Source: Prinsepia uniflora (Eukaryota; Streptophyta; Magnoliopsida; Rosales; Rosaceae). Taken from it: 64,000 nt of DNA. The notes beneath the pieces are model-generated. The model did not search any database and was not told the DNA's origin. It saw only the letters and a list, made by a program, of their open reading frames with translations. Below, in pieces: positions 1 through 13,154 of this stretch; position 1 is the stretch's first letter; the number at the start of each line of letters is the position of its first letter. Made by a program: the position numbers and the translations under genes. Location of the stretch: positions 46,098,194-46,162,193 of the forward strand of contig CM064870.1 of the NCBI GenBank assembly GCA_032719365.1. The letters run 5' to 3'.

Positions 1-156
1 GTCCTAACCTACGTCACGGTCAAGGGTCAACACTCATCCAATCGGTCAATCAAAAGTCAACATTTGACCAACTATTCACAAGGGCAAAATCGTCCATTTA
101 TACAAAACTTTTACAGAATTACATTTTTACCCTTCCCGAAGGTACGGGTTGTTACA
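1..156 (-). mobile_element. LTR D, 5' terminal part (partial at window edge)
   Basis: Read on the minus strand, an LTR begins at 156 with TGTAACAACCCG and runs left out of the window. It closely resembles the start of the gypsy LTR ending at 59343, including the GTCAACATTTGACC-like and CAAGGGCAAAATCGTC blocks. No polypurine tract lies outside its start, so this is the outer end of a 5' LTR or a solo LTR. It interrupts LTR A. The adjacent TAAAC (157-161) would be one TSD copy; the other copy is outside the window. Confidence 0.7.
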
Positions 157-2307
157 TAAACCCAATCCGGGCCCGTCCCCTGTCAATCACAATATCCGGG
201 TCTTTAAACCCAATATCCAGATCCAGCAAATCCAATCCAAAACCATTTGAAAACCTTTTCCAAATCCACCTCCAAACCCGAATCCGAAATCACTGGTTCG
301 ATGCCCTTCCAGCATCCCGAACCGTCATTCCGAACCCAAATCCGAAATACCACTTTCCAACTTTAAAACCAAATCTCGATTCTCGAAATCTGATTTCAAA
401 ACCGAAAACCCTTGATCATCGAAATCGCGTTCCAAAATCCCTTTATAATCATTGAAAACCATTTAACGTTTGAAATCCCAAAACCATGGCATCAAAATCA
501 GAAATCAAGACTTCCTCGTAAAACGTGTCAAATACGTTATTTCTCGAAAAACCGTGCAATCATATAAAACCACATTATAAACCCAACATTCATGAGATCA
601 CGTATGTAAAACAAATATAGAAAACAGTTATGCATGTTCGAGTTTAAGGAAAGGTTCCACTCATAGTACCGAGCCCTCAATCGCATCCCGAACGTCTCGT
701 ACATTCCTCAGCTTCCTCGGAAAATCCCGGTCCTGTCAACAACTGCCAAAATACGTTACTAACACATTCACGAGGATCCACCCTAATTCCCTCAAAAATC
801 TCCGGGTCCTAAACGTAACAAACCGGAACCCTAAACCTTCACCCTCGCGAAACTACTTCGATTCGACGGCCGATTAACCCGAAACCAAATCCAACGGACT
901 CGTCATAACTCCTAGACCAAAAACCATGTTGACCATTTTCCCCAAAGATCGCCGCAAGCGCCCCCACGCGCCGCCCAAAGTGGCTGCGCGTGGCCCTCAC
1001 GCGCCAGCTACAGTACCATCGTGAACCTTGAGTCGACTGTGCTGAACCAGCCGCTGCAACTCGAACCGGCGAGCATTGTTCTCCGCCGTCCGGCCACCAA
1101 TTCACCTCCTTTCTTCACCTAGAGCTTCGTCTAGACCTAGCCTATCCTTTCCCCAACTCCAAAAACCTCGATTCATCCCGTAGCTCATCGACTCAAGCTC
1201 GAAAGAAACTCGAACCAGTCCCCTGTTTCCTTCTCCGGCCACCTAAGTCACTTCCCATCACGGTGGCTATCCCAAACTCTTCCTAGGACCCTTCTGAACC
1301 TAACCCAACTCTCCTAAACCTTCGACTCAGTCCCTAATTCCTCGACTTCTCGTCTGAAACTCACGGCTAAAACAGAGTACACACCCGTTACGGCAGCACA
1401 ACCAGAGGACTCCCAGACCTCAACTAAGTCCCCTAGACCTCCCTATACACTTCGATTCAACCCCTAGCCTTACGACTTCCGATTTGAACTCAGTCGACAA
1501 AATAGAGCAAAGAAACAAGGAAGAGGAATTACCTGCCTCCCGTTGCCGTCGCAAGCTCCGCTGAGGCTGGTCGACTCCTTTCACCCTTCACGACACCACC
1601 ACGAGCACAATTGCAACGTACACGGCCACCACCGCCACGATATTTCACAACCGCTCTGAGTTCCTCCCTGTTTCCTTTTGATTTTCCCCTTGGTTCTAAA
1701 CACCCACACATACGACTTCCTCACCTCCCAACCGTCTCACTAACTCCCTCTCACTCTCTGATCACCCTCACACACTCACAACTCATCAGCACACATGAGC
1801 ACCCTTCAATTTTCCTCACCGTCTCACTCTGTTTCACTCTGGTTTGAAGAACATACACGAACACACACGGGCTCACCCAATTAATTGGAACCGTGCACAC
1901 ACTGGAACTCACCAGAACCCACTACACATTTGCCACATGTCACCAATCCTCTCCATCCTCTCACACATGGCCCAATCTCAGCCCTTCATCTGCCTTCTCT
2001 CTGCTGCACAATTTCCAGAGCACAAAGACCAAAATACCCCTCATTTTAACTCCAAAATTACAATTATGCCACTAACTTCCTTGACCCGTAACTCACACTT
2101 CGTAAGTCCGATGAATATGTGCCGCCTGTCATCGAACTCAGGACAACGAGATCTACGTAATCATCCTCGGTAAACATACCAAAACCCGATCGTCCAAAAA
2201 GTCAACTTTTCCCCTATTTTAACCAAATTACGGTTATGCCCTCAACCTTCCGAACATCACAACTTCCTCCCCGGATGTCGGAATCGGGCGTGCCACCTGT
2301 GACAGGA

Positions 2308-5300
2308 TGTAACAACCCGTCCCGAGCACCGGGATTAGTAGAGTGATTAAGGTGTGATTAGGGAGGTTAATCGGTGTTTAGGTGGTTCCGATAGGTCCGG
2401 GAGCCTACAATGACGCTTTTGCCCCCGGTTCGGGTAAATAGTTAACTTTTAGTCCGGGTGGTCAATTGGGCGTGGACCAGTGACCAGGACGTAGTTTAGG
2501 ACGTCACGAATCCATAGCCATGAGGTACGTTTGATTCCGACATCCGAGGAGGAAGTTGTGATGTTCGGAAGGTTGAGGGTATAATCGTAATTTGGGTAAA
2601 ATTAGGGGGAATAGTTGACTTTTTGCATAATCGGGTTTTGGTATGTTGACCTAGGATGGTTAGGTAGATCTCGTCGTCCTGAGTTCGATGACAGGCGGCA
2701 CGTATTCATCGGACTTACGAGGCGAGAGATATGGGTCAAGAAAGGTTGTGGCAAAACCGTAAATATGAGTTAAAAAGGAGGGTATTTTGGTCTTTTTGTT
2801 TTGCACCTGGGGATTTGTGCAGAGAGAAGAGAAGATGGAAGGCTGAGATTGAACCAGGTGGGAGAGGAGTTGAGAGATTGGTGACATGTGGCACAGGACT
2901 AGAGGGTTCTGGTTGGATCTCGTGTATGCGCGGTCCCAATTATTTGGGTGCAACTGTGTGTGCCGTGCTTGTCTTCGACACAGACAGAGAGAAACAGAGA
3001 GGGGGAGACTAAGAGAAAAGGGGATGGTGATGGTATGTGGTGGTGTGAATTGACGAGTGAGGAGTGACCGGAGAGTGAAGGAGAGCTTGGGAGGAGACAG
3101 GGAGGCACGGTGGCCGTGTGTGTGAGAAGAGTGAGCCACGGGAACCAGGGAGGAAACTTAGGGGGGAAACAGAGAAGTTGGGTGGTGGTGCAGCCGTGAT
3201 CGATCACTCGAGGTCAGCGGAAGTACTCAGAGGACGGAGGAAAGCAGGAGGAGCTACTACCTCACGGCTGAGCTCACGACGGCGACAGGAGGACAGGTAA
3301 ATCCGCAACACCGTTTCTTTGCTCTGTTTTGTCGTTTGGATTCCGAAGCTAAATCGTGGACCTAGGGGGAGAGTCGAGGGAATTGGAGGTTAAAGTGAGA
3401 CTCCTGGAGGTCCCAAGAGTCGACTGTGTGTGCTGCCGTGATGGGTGGTGCACGGTGGAGGCGAGACGACGAAGGTGCTCTGTTTTGCCGTGAGATTCAA
3501 ACGGCGAGTCGTGAAGGTTGGGGCTGAGTCGAAGGTCTAGGAGGGTTGGTTTAGGTACAGTGAGGCCCTAGGAAGAGTCTGGGACAGTCACCGTGACGGG
3601 GGGTGATCGGAATGGCTGAATCGTGAAACAGGGGCTATCGGGCCGTCTGGTTCGAGCTTGAGTCGACGATGTAGGGGATGAATCGAGGTAAATGGAGTTG
3701 GGGACTGATTAGGGCAGGTCTAGACGAAGAGAATGGTGAAGGAAGGAGGTGAGTTGGTGGCTGGACGGCGGAGAAAGGTTCTCGCCGGTCTGAGTTGCAG
3801 CCTGGTGCGAACCGGGTTCGATCGAGGAAGACGGTGGTACTGTAGCAGGCGCGTGAAGGCCACGCGCAGCCACTTTGGGCGGCGCGTGGAGGCGCGTGCG
3901 GCGACGATAGGGAAAGTGGTCAACAGGTTTTTTGTTCTAACTGTTATGATGAGTCTAATGGAAGTGGTTTCGGGTCCATCAGACGTCGTTAGAGTATAGT
4001 TTCGCGAGGATGACGGTTTAGGGTTCCGGTTCGTTTCGATTAGGAGTCGGGGAATTTTGAGGGAATTTAGGTGAACTTTAGTAGACGTGTTAGTGACGTA
4101 ATTTGACGGTTGTTGGTAGGATCGGGATTTCCCGAGGAAGCTGAGGAACGTGCAGGACGTTCGGGACGCGAGTAGGGCTCAGTACTGTGAGTGGACCCTT
4201 TCCTTAAACTCGAACATGCATGACTGTTTTTCTATAAATGTTTTATATATATCTATATATGATTACATGAATGTTGGATTTATGATGATTTCTACATGGT
4301 TGCACGTTTTTCGAGAAATAACGTATTTTGCACGTTTTACGGGAAAAAGGGTGATTTTGGGAAAATAAAGCTATGGTTTTTGAGATTTCAAACGTTAAAT
4401 GATTTCTAATGATTTTAAGTGGATTTTGGAACATGATTTTGAGAAAGGGTTGGTTTTGAAATCGAATTTGACAATTGGACTTTGGTTAAAGGTTGAAAGT
4501 GGATTCCGGATTTGGGTTCGGAATGACGGTTCTGAACGCCGGAAGGGCTTGAGACCGGGGATTTCGGATTCGAGTTTGGATATGGATTTCAAGTGGTTTT
4601 CAAACGGTTTTGGGATTGGATTTGCTGGATCTGGTTATTGGGTTTAAAGACCCGGATATATTTGACGGGGGACGGGCCTGGATTGAGTTTAAAGACTCGG
4701 GAGTTTAAAGACTCGGGAGTTTAAAGACTCGAATATATTGATTTTCCCCGTAGGCTTTTGAGTTTAAAGACTCGGGAGTTTAAAGACTCGGATATGATTA
4801 AGGCCTGGATTGAGTTTAAAGACTCGGGAGTTTAAAGACTCGGATAGGTCCAGCAGGTTTGATCGGGAAATGATGATTTGAGATTTATGGTTTATGATAC
4901 GGTTTCTGATACTCATGCTATGATTTCTATAACTGTTTTATAGTGTTTCTGTTTCTTATGATGTTTTTATGATGATTGATTTATAACTGTGTTCATAACT
5001 GGTGGTTATGCATGTGGTTTCAAAACGGAGGGTTAAACTTGGTTTTCATATAAAATGGTTTTGAACTTTTGTACTTTCTGGTCCACTCACATCTTCTGTT
5101 TTAAATTGCCCTCCAGGTCGTGGAGATAGCGTGGGGTCTTGACGTCGAGGCTGCGTCTGGGGCATAGAGTTCCCGGAGTGTTACATTGTCTTCCGCGTGC
5201 GTGTAAAATATAATCGGTTTTAGTTTGTTGTACTTATACTATGCTCTGTAAACCTGGACTTCGAGATATTGTATTGAGTACTTTCTCCTGCGTCTGACTA

Positions 5301-5373
5301 GTTACTGTCGGGGTGTCAGACGGGAGCAGGATTTACCTCGGGTTTCGGGGTGAAACCGTGGTGGGTCCTGACA
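2308..5373 (+). mobile_element. Solo LTR C (plus), TSD CAGGA
   Basis: A solo LTR of 3,066 bp. It starts TGTAACAACCCGTCCCG and ends GGTGGGTCCTGACA, with perfect TSD CAGGA at 2303-2307 and 5374-5378. It lies within the last 8 bases of LTR B. It carries the duplicated 5' module, the GCGCGTG hairpin at 3849-3873, the GTGAGTGGAC boundary at about 4188 with its inverted partner near 5080, and an array of GAGTTTAAAGACTC and GGGTTTAAAGACCC hairpins at 4645-4850. It has no coding capacity. Confidence 0.9.
4645..4850 (+). repeat. GAGTTTAAAGACTC hairpin array in LTR C
   Basis: One GGGTTTAAAGACCC copy and at least seven GAGTTTAAAGACTC copies occur in about 200 bp, several at 17-bp spacing. Each copy can fold as a 5-bp stem (one T-G pair) with a TAAA loop. 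The same motif recurs in LTRs K and J, in LTR A, and in the gypsy LTR. Confidence 0.85.
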
Positions 5374-6154
5374 CAGGACCCATCCCAATCCCCCCGGGAT
5401 TAGTGCGGGATGACCCTGCTCCCGTCTGACACGGAGTGTCAGACAAGGGATGTTTCCGACTTTTGCCCTCTCGGGCTATCAGAGTACGCTAGGATCCGGA
5501 GGAGGTATGTGATATCTCGGTCTCTGCTACAGTCCACATCCGATGTCAACCTGAAGGGCAGTCAAAACATTAAAAACTGTGAGTGGACAAAACAAACGTT
5601 TATAAAAACATTTCATAAGACATTTGTACCCTCCACTAAAAAGCATGCATGCATTCGAAAACCATTTATCCAAAACAAACCATATGTGGGACTAAGCCCA
5701 AAGCAGATATAAACCAAGGTCGAAAGGACCACAATAAAAACGACCATACGGGCCACTGCCCAAATCCATAAGGGACTCGGCCCCAAACCATAAAGAAACC
5801 AAGTACACGAGCCACTGCTCAAATCCTGTGCACACCACATATCATATATCATATATCATATATATACATATAAGTCACACAACCAATCCTGTCACGGTAT
5901 CCAAGCTACGCGCGTGCTACCCGGGTCTCAATCCGAGTCTTCTCAAAGTCAAGGTCAATGTCCGCAGACCACTGATCCTACTCGAGGTAATAGTAACCAT
6001 AACCTTCCTGAGAGTAAGGAACCCAACTGGGGGTGACTCCACTCAGTCGGTGCTCCGTGACTACTCCGGGGTCCACCCAGGCCAACGACCCTCCCAGGAG
6101 GAGATAATAGAAGTAAAGGAAGGTAGATGAACATATATATACATAACATAATAT

Positions 6155-6390
6155 CCATGCCCGGTTCCCCTGAACCGTCATGATCCATACTATTCATAAC
6201 CAAGGTAACATGCCGGTTCCCATAAACCGTCATGTACCGTAATAACATAACAAGGGTTCATGCCGGTCCCCATAAACCGTCAAGAACCAGAATGACTTGA
6301 CAAAGGTTCATGCCGATTCCCATAAACCGTCATGAACCACAATGACCTTTCCAGAGTTCATGCCGGTTCCCGTAAACCGTCATGAACTTG
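6155..6390 (-). repeat. CATGACGG/CCGGCATG hairpin array in LTR B
   Basis: Five spaced units, seen in reverse on the plus strand as CATGCCGGTTCCC followed by GTAAACCGTCATGAAC. Each folds as an outer 8-bp stem of GTTCATG/CATGAAC type, an inner 5-bp stem CGGTT/AACCG, and a 6-nt loop. Next to them (about 6435-6490) are GGGC-type short hairpins. The plus-strand equivalents are in LTR H and in both LTRs of element I. Confidence 0.85.
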
Positions 6391-7410
6391 GAAATCCATC
6401 TAGGGTCCCTGACCCGAAATCATCAGTGTAAAACAACTGGGTCTCGTGCCCGAACATATGACTCAACTGGGCACCGTGCCCGATATCTATGGGTCAATCA
6501 CGACTCCGATCATAGTGATGCGTGCAACCATCCATCCAGGACCGCCCTCAATCCTGGTATGTCGCCGTGAACGTATCAACCGACGCGACCACCACAAGAT
6601 CATGGTGCACTCATCACCGATCGATATCCTGAACCGTCAGCACTCCGAAGTCGAGCCTCCCCAGGCTGCTCGACCACGAATCGTGCATCGTGACCTCTCC
6701 AGAAGGAACACATCCCAATCCGGAGGCGAGCGTCGTATCGTCGATCGCCGTGCACATAGCACCCGTCGCGACCACGATTTAGACTCGAAGGTCGTAAATA
6801 GTGTCATATGCCCGAGACCAAACCAAATGGGTCTCATACCTGAGTTTATCCTTTTAGAAATCCAAAACCTTTTCATTAAAACCAATAAAGAAATACAGAC
6901 CCGTAAAAGCACGGTATAAGGCTGAAACCTCGAAATACGTACTTATACGTAACCACATACAAATGCACCCATGGCATCATCAAATATGCAATAAAACATA
7001 TAATAAACATTTATGCATGCACCAATTTAGAAAACAAGGTCCACTCACAGACCGTCCGAGCTGTCGCCTCGATTTGCGTGCCATACGGTTCCCCGAGCCG
7101 ATCACCGTCACCGGGACTCCCAAACCTGTCCAAATTGTAATAGAAGGTTACTAACTACTTAATTAACCTCCCACTAAAGCCCTGTAATTTTTCCGTATTT
7201 TTAACTATTTTTAATCCCAAACCTAAACCTTCCGATGCCCCGAAACATATCGAGACGGTGTCCGATCGACACAAAACCAGTCCCAAAATGTTCGTTACAT
7301 CGAATAGAAGATTTCGTATGTTGGAAGCTTCCCCAGATTCCCTGCCACGCGCCCTCACGCGCCGCCTGAAGTGGATGCGCGTGGGCTTCACGCGCCAGCT
7401 ACAGTACCTG

Positions 7411-7760
7411 CTGACGTCCTCGCTGACGTCATCTGACAGCTTTCAGGTCTGACATGTCAGACTCTGACAGGTGCCACGTGTCATGCTCTCATTGGTCCAC
7501 GTCACTATGTTGTTAGTGCCATGTGGCAGTCTGACATGTGCCACGTGTCATCACGGCACTGGTCCACGTCAGTGACACGTGTCAGCCCCTGATTGGGCCA
7601 CGTCACTGACATGTCAGTGCTGACTGTGCACTGACATGTGACACGTGTCGCACTCCTATTGGCCCATTTTCTGACATGTCAGCTGACATTGTCAGATCTG
7701 ACAATGCTGACGTCATCCCTGACATGATGACGTCAGCAGGATGACGTCACCTGTCATCCC
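7411..7760 (-). promoter_or_regulatory. Dense ACGT-core (G-box/C-box) and CCAAT motif block in LTR B
   Basis: Four CACGTG cores are at 7475, 7542, 7576 and 7642. Four perfect TGACGTCA palindromes are at 7424, 7708, 7728 and 7742. Several CCACGTCA variants, three ATTGG (CCAAT) boxes and repeated CTGACATGTCAG palindromes complete the block. In plants CACGTG and TGACGTCA are classic bZIP sites (ABRE, G-box, C-box, as-1 types). A promoter or enhancer role in this LTR is inference. A shorter related block is in LTR H at about 35050-35215. Confidence 0.55.
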
Positions 7761-10340
7761 CTACATCGGTCAGACTGGTCCGAACCGGTCCGGTCCTATT
7801 TTTCCTGCAACTTGGACCGGCGTAACCGGTCCAGGTCTCCTTCTCCCTCATTTTCGGTCCGTTTGCTTCCATTCCAATTCCTAAATTCCTATTTCTTCAT
7901 TTCCTATCTAACCCAATTAATAAAACTACCTAAAATCTTCGAAATCCGACCGGTTCAATTTTCCCGAAACCTCCCAGGGATTCCCCGACGTCCAACCACC
8001 ACCAAAACCTCTCTAATAACTCCCTAGCAACCTATTTAACTCAAACCAATTGTCCAAATCGACCCATAACAACTAGAAATCGAAAATGGATTAAACGGGC
8101 AAAACCGATTACCTCGTTCGGGTTTTCTCCTCCGCCGCCCACGGCGGCTCTGCCTGGCCAGCCACCACGTCCAACCGGTCCTCTCCATCTCTCTGCCCTC
8201 TCAGTTATGCTCACAGGTCAATGGTTTGGATTTTTGGGTGAGAAATGGGATCGGGTTTGTGTTTGGGAACAAAGAAAATGGACGATGCACGGGGATGGGT
8301 TTTGGTGCATGAATGGGTGAGGTTGGCCAATGGATGGGTGACAAGTGTCACTCGTCCATTGGTTGCTGAAAAGTAACTGGGCCCACAAAAGACAAAACTT
8401 ACTTTTTGTCTCGTAGAACGTGTCGCTGGGAATAGTATCCCGAAACTTTCGTGAACCGTAACTTCGCCGTCGAACGTCCAAATTCGACGTGCCGCCTGTC
8501 TACGGATTTGTATTGTCCTTATCTACGTAATGGTATCGGACCTCCTGGTCAAAAAGTCAACATTTGACCCCTTTTATCCAAAATTACCAAAATGCCCCTA
8601 AACTTCCGAACGTCATAACTTCCTCCTCGAACGTCGGAATTGAACGTGCCACCTATCTATGAACTCGTGACGTCACGAACTACGTCACGGTCATCGGTCA
8701 AAGTCCATTTGACCGCCCGATTGAAAAGTCAACGTTTTGCCACCACCAGGGGCAAAACGGTCATTTCGCATCGTTCGTCCGATTTCGCCCAACTAATCAC
8801 GGATTAGCCTCACTAATCGTGATTAGTCACTAATCTAATCCTGAAATTTGGGACGGGTCGTTACAACCTGTCTACGGATTCATGACGTCTTAAACTACGT
8901 CCTGATCACCGGTCAAAGTCCATTGGACCACCCGAACTCAAAGTCCACTTTTTGCCCAAACCAGGGGTAAAATCGTCATTCTACCCTAACGACCCCAACG
9001 AGACCAACTAACCACCGATTAAGCTCACTAATCCCATCTTAATCACTATCTAAACTTTAATTTCTGGGACGGGTCGTTACACTTATGCTTTAGAACGTGG
9101 CACGAACCATCCACCCTGCACGGTCGATTTGATTAATGAAGATTCGAAGCTTTTTCGGGGAACAAAATTCAGTTGAAAGTAAGGCTTCCACGAGCCTCTA
9201 GGACGGTTTGAATTGTTTAAAACTGATTGAGAAGTGAATGAGCTTCACTCTGCGGTTGAAAGAACTGAAAATAGGTGAGGAACCAGAGAGAAACCATTTC
9301 GGGAAATTTTGGAGGGAAATCGGGTTTTCAATTTCTGGTGATTGTTGGACCAAACCAAAGCCTGGTTTAGTCTTCTGGGAGTATTTGGAACTTATCCACA
9401 TCGAAATCGAAGGCCATCAGCAACGGGTGAGCTGGGACGGTGACTGCATTTTTTCAGAGAAATCGCAGAGCTTGGGACGACAACCTTCAAGTACTTTCAG
9501 ACACAATTGATCGTTCATTGTAGGTCGTTTTGATCCTATTATGCTATCTGTGAAATTAATTGGAAATTGAATTAGAAACCAGGAAGTTCTGGTGATTGAC
9601 CCGATTGGTTGATCACGGGTCGATGGGTCGATTGGGGACTTGTCGAGGTTGATTAATGTCTCGGAACCTAAATTGGGTAGTTAATGAACATGTTAGGATC
9701 AAATACGAGTGAAATCAAGTGGAAATTGAGGGTTAATTACCCGGGTCTGGACGCGGGTTGAAGGTCCGAATAACAGGGCTATCGGGTGAAGAAGGTGACA
9801 CTGTAGCAGCTACAGTGTCAGGCGCGTGACTTTCACGCGCAGCCACTTTAGGCGGCGCGTGAGGGCGCGTTGGGGCTTATCTACGATCACGATCAACATG
9901 ACTTTTGTTCCTCTCATCATTCTGAACATTTTTGGTGAATTAACCCTGTTGATCTGAGATAGTTAGAAGGGTCAGTTTTGGGCCGGTTGTCTCGGGAAAC
10001 GTATTGGACGGTTTCCCCGAGCCGGTTTCTGTTTCGGACTTTTTGGATAAATGTTTAAGACTTGTAGTGACCCTTACGTGTGATTTGGACTGACAGGAAT
10101 TGTACGATAATCGCGGTACAGGACCGTACGCTCAGATTCACCGCGGGATCGTACTGTGAGTGGGCCCGATTTCATTAAACCCTTGCATGCTTAAATGTTT
10201 TCTGATTTACTTATATATTCACATGCTGGAATCATGAAACGGTTTTGATGATATTGAAATTATGGTTATGGCACGTTTCACGGTATTTGGGTTTGAGACC
10301 CGTTTGATGAAACTTAAAGATTGGTTTGGATTTGATCTAC

Positions 10341-10360
10341 ATATATATATATATATATGT
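10341..10360. repeat. TA microsatellite in LTR E
   Basis: About nine TA dinucleotides occur just before the boundary with the LTR 3' portion. LTR F has a shorter, degenerate version at the same relative position, so the tract lengthened after the copies diverged. Confidence 0.8.
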
Positions 10361-10566
10361 TTTGCATGTGGATATCAATAAAATGTTTTTGGTACTGCAC
10401 TGTATAGATCCATTCTTATGATACTGTCTCCTCCGGATGTGGTACCCCGGAGTGGTCACGGCGCATTGCCTGCGAGGGGTCATTCTACGGAGAAACCGGA
10501 CCGTAAAGTGACTCAGAAGCAGGATTGCTATATTGGACGTCAGGGACGTCGAGCGTCTAGGACGCT

Positions 10567-13154
10567 TGACAAGACCCGCCCCGATCCTCTCTGGGACCAC
10601 ATGGGGACGTGCCCTGCTCCCGTCTGACACCCCAAATACATACCAATTTTAACCTCAAACAATCAAATGCATAAATAACCAAATTAAAGTTATACATCAA
10701 ATCCCATTAAACAGATGTCAGACAAGGGATGAAATCCAAACTACAAGTTGCGAGCACGACTCTAACATAAACCTGCGGGTACACCACCCAACAGGGGTTC
10801 AGGTATGCAGAAGCGGATCTATGCCTCAGCCTCAGGTTCCTCCTCTACCTCATTAGCACGACCTGGAGGGGTTACCAAAACATTAAGGGTGAGTGGATCG
10901 AAACTCAAGTTTATAAAATCATTTGATAAGTAAAACATATAATTTACCCCTCCGTTTTCCAAACATGCATGCAACCGAATTTAAAACCATCAATCATATA
11001 ATATAAACCATAAGGCATATAATAAAACCATAAACATAATTTTAGCCACTGCACTATACACTCCAATCCCGACATCCCTGACGTCCAATAAGGTCACAAT
11101 CACAAGGCTACGCGTGCCACTCGGGTCTCAATTCCGAGTTCAATCCCCGAACCTTTTTCGGTTACAGCATCCCCGATGCTTAGCGTCATAGACGCTGGAC
11201 GTCCTAGACGCTGGACGTCCTATACGTCCGTGACCTCTCCGGGGTACCTCATCCGGAGGAGACAATATAATATGGAAGGATCTATACAGTGCAGTACCAA
11301 ATACATTTTATTGATATCCACATGCAAAACATATATGTATACATAGGTAAAATCCGAACCGATCGTTACGTTTCATCAAACGGGTCTCATGCCCAAATAC
11401 CGTGAAACGTGCCATAACCGAAATTTCAATATCATCAAAACCATTTATCGATTCCAGCATGTGAACATATAAGTAAATCAGAAAACATTTAAGCATGCAA
11501 GGGTTTAATGAAATCGGGCCCACTCACAGTACGATCCCGCGATGAAACTGCGCGTACGAACTTGTACCGGGATTATCGTACAATTCCTATCAGTCCAAAT
11601 CACATGCAAGGGTCACCACAAGTCTTAAACATTTAACCGAAAAGCCCGAAACAGAAACCGGCTCGGGGAAACCGTCCAACACGTATCCCGAGACAACCGG
11701 CCCTAAACTGACCCTCATAACTATCTCAGATCAACATGGTTAAATCACCAAAAATGTTCAGAATGATGAGAGGAACAAAAGTCATGTTGATCGTGATCTG
11801 AGATAAGGTCCAACGCGCCCTCACACGCCGCCCAAAGTGGCTGCGCGTGGAAGTCACGCGCCTGACACTGTAGCTGCTACAGTGTCACCTTCTTCACCCG
11901 ATAGCCCTGCTATTCGGGTCTTCAACCCGCGTCCAGACCCGGTTGATTACCCATCAATTCCTACTCGATTTTGATCCCATTTGATCCTAACATGTTAAAT
12001 AACTATCCAATTTAGGTTCTGTGACAAAAATCAACCTCGACACATCCCCAAACGACCCATCGACCCGTGATCAACCAATCAGGTCAATCACCAGAACTTC
12101 TTGGTTTCTAATTCAAACTTCAATTCACTTCACAGGCAGCTCAATAGGATCAAAACGAACTAATATGAATGATCAATTGGGTCTGAGAGTACCTGAAGAT
12201 TGTCATCCCAAGCTCTGCAACTTCTCTGAAAACGGCAGCCTCCTCCGTCCCAGCTTAACCGTGGCTGATAGCCTTCGATTTCGATGTGGTTGAGTTCCAA
12301 ACACTCCCAGAAGACTAAACCAGGCCTTGGTTTGGTCCAACACTCACCAGAAATCAAAACCCGATTTTCCCTCCAATTTTGCCCGAAATGGTTTCTCTGG
12401 TTTCCTCACCTATTCTCCGTTCCTTCAACAGCAGAATGAAGCTTACACAATTCCTATTCAGTTTTAAAACAATTGAACCGTCCCAGAGGCTCGTGGGTGT
12501 CCAATCTGTCCACTGAAATTTGTCCCCCGAAAGCTTCGAATTTCAATTAACAATTTGATCGTGTAGCTGGATGAATCAGACCATGTTTGATGCTTCAAAA
12601 AGGTTTAAACAATCAATACTTTCCAGCACACACACCAGTAATCAAATCGCACTCAGAGCCAGCGCACATGGTGGTTCTGCCCGTGTCCCCCGCTGTTGCT
12701 ACAGTAACCAGGGAAAAATGACCAAAATGCCCCTGGTTCAATAATTACCAAAATGTCCCTCACTTCCTAGACCCGTAACTCAGCCATACGAAGTCCCGAT
12801 TTCGGCGTGCCGCCTGTCTACGTACTCAGGAAATCAAGACATACCTAACGGTCCTTGAGTCATGCAAAAATTTGTTGCCAAAAGAAAAGTCAACATTTTC
12901 GCCCCGAAAGTCCAAATTACGGTAATGCCCCTGAACTTCCGATAGTCATAACTTTTTCCCTGATCGTCCGAATTGGACGTGCCACCTGTCTATGAACTCG
13001 TGACGTCCCGAACTACGTCATGGTCACTAGTCAAAGTCCATTTGACCCACTAATCAAAAAGTCAACAATTTGGCCATACCATTCACAAGGGTAAAAACGT
13101 CAATTCATACATTAAATTACAATATTCAAATTTTCGAATTTCCGGGGTGTTACA
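10567..13154 (-). mobile_element. Solo LTR F (minus), TSD ACGCT
   Basis: A solo LTR of 2,588 bp. Its plus-strand ends are TGACAAGACCCGCCCC (left) and CCGGGGTGTTACA (right). The TSD ACGCT is exact at 10562-10566 and 13155-13159. It is the same family as its host LTR E in opposite orientation, so about 9.1-10.6 kb and 11.5-12.6 kb form a large inverted repeat. It carries the GCGCGTG block in reverse at about 11810-11885 and the duplicated 5' module at about 12750-13090. Confidence 0.9.

Larger units (their letters stand above)
2300..8865 (-). mobile_element. Solo LTR B (minus), TSD ACCTG, interrupted by LTR C
   Basis: A solo LTR of about 3.5 kb. Its 3' end (TGACAGGA on the plus strand) begins at 2300 and is split after 8 bases by LTR C. 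It resumes at 5379 and ends at 8865 with GACGGGTCGTTACA. The TSD ACCTG is at 2295-2299 and 8866-8870. Inside are the terminal hairpin (5429-5455), a central block with CATGACGG...CCGGCATG hairpins (about 6155-6390), a GCGCGTG block near 7350-7400, and a dense bZIP-motif block at 7411-7760. No internal domain or second LTR is present, so it is a product of LTR-LTR recombination. Confidence 0.88.
157..9081 (-). mobile_element. LTR A (minus), interrupted by LTR B; left end outside window
   Basis: Two blocks, 157-2299 and 8866-9081, form one minus-strand LTR split by LTR B. Its start, read as TGTAACGACCCGTCCC, is at 9081. Moving left, it holds the GTGCCACCTGTC module (the B insertion point), the GCGCGTG hairpin block near 960-1010, a CATGCATG-like motif near 630, and GGGTTTAAAGACCC hairpins near 200. 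In reverse it matches LTR C along its length. It sits inside plus-strand LTR E, which resumes at 9082. It encodes no protein; the reading frames in it are chance. Confidence 0.75.

Noticed and set aside
2660..3139. 159-codon minus-strand frame in LTR C
   Set aside because: The LTR is non-coding and the frame is broken in the related LTRs A and G. The overlapping plus-strand frame is equally long for its content.
5371..5450. Inverted junction of two LTR ends as a palindromic transposon
   Set aside because: The facing TGACA ends are explained by LTR C inserting 8 bp inside the end of LTR B, with a perfect CAGGA TSD.
6446..6919. 157-codon plus-strand frame in LTR B
   Set aside because: It overlaps the hairpin array on the antisense side and is not kept open in the matching part of LTR H.
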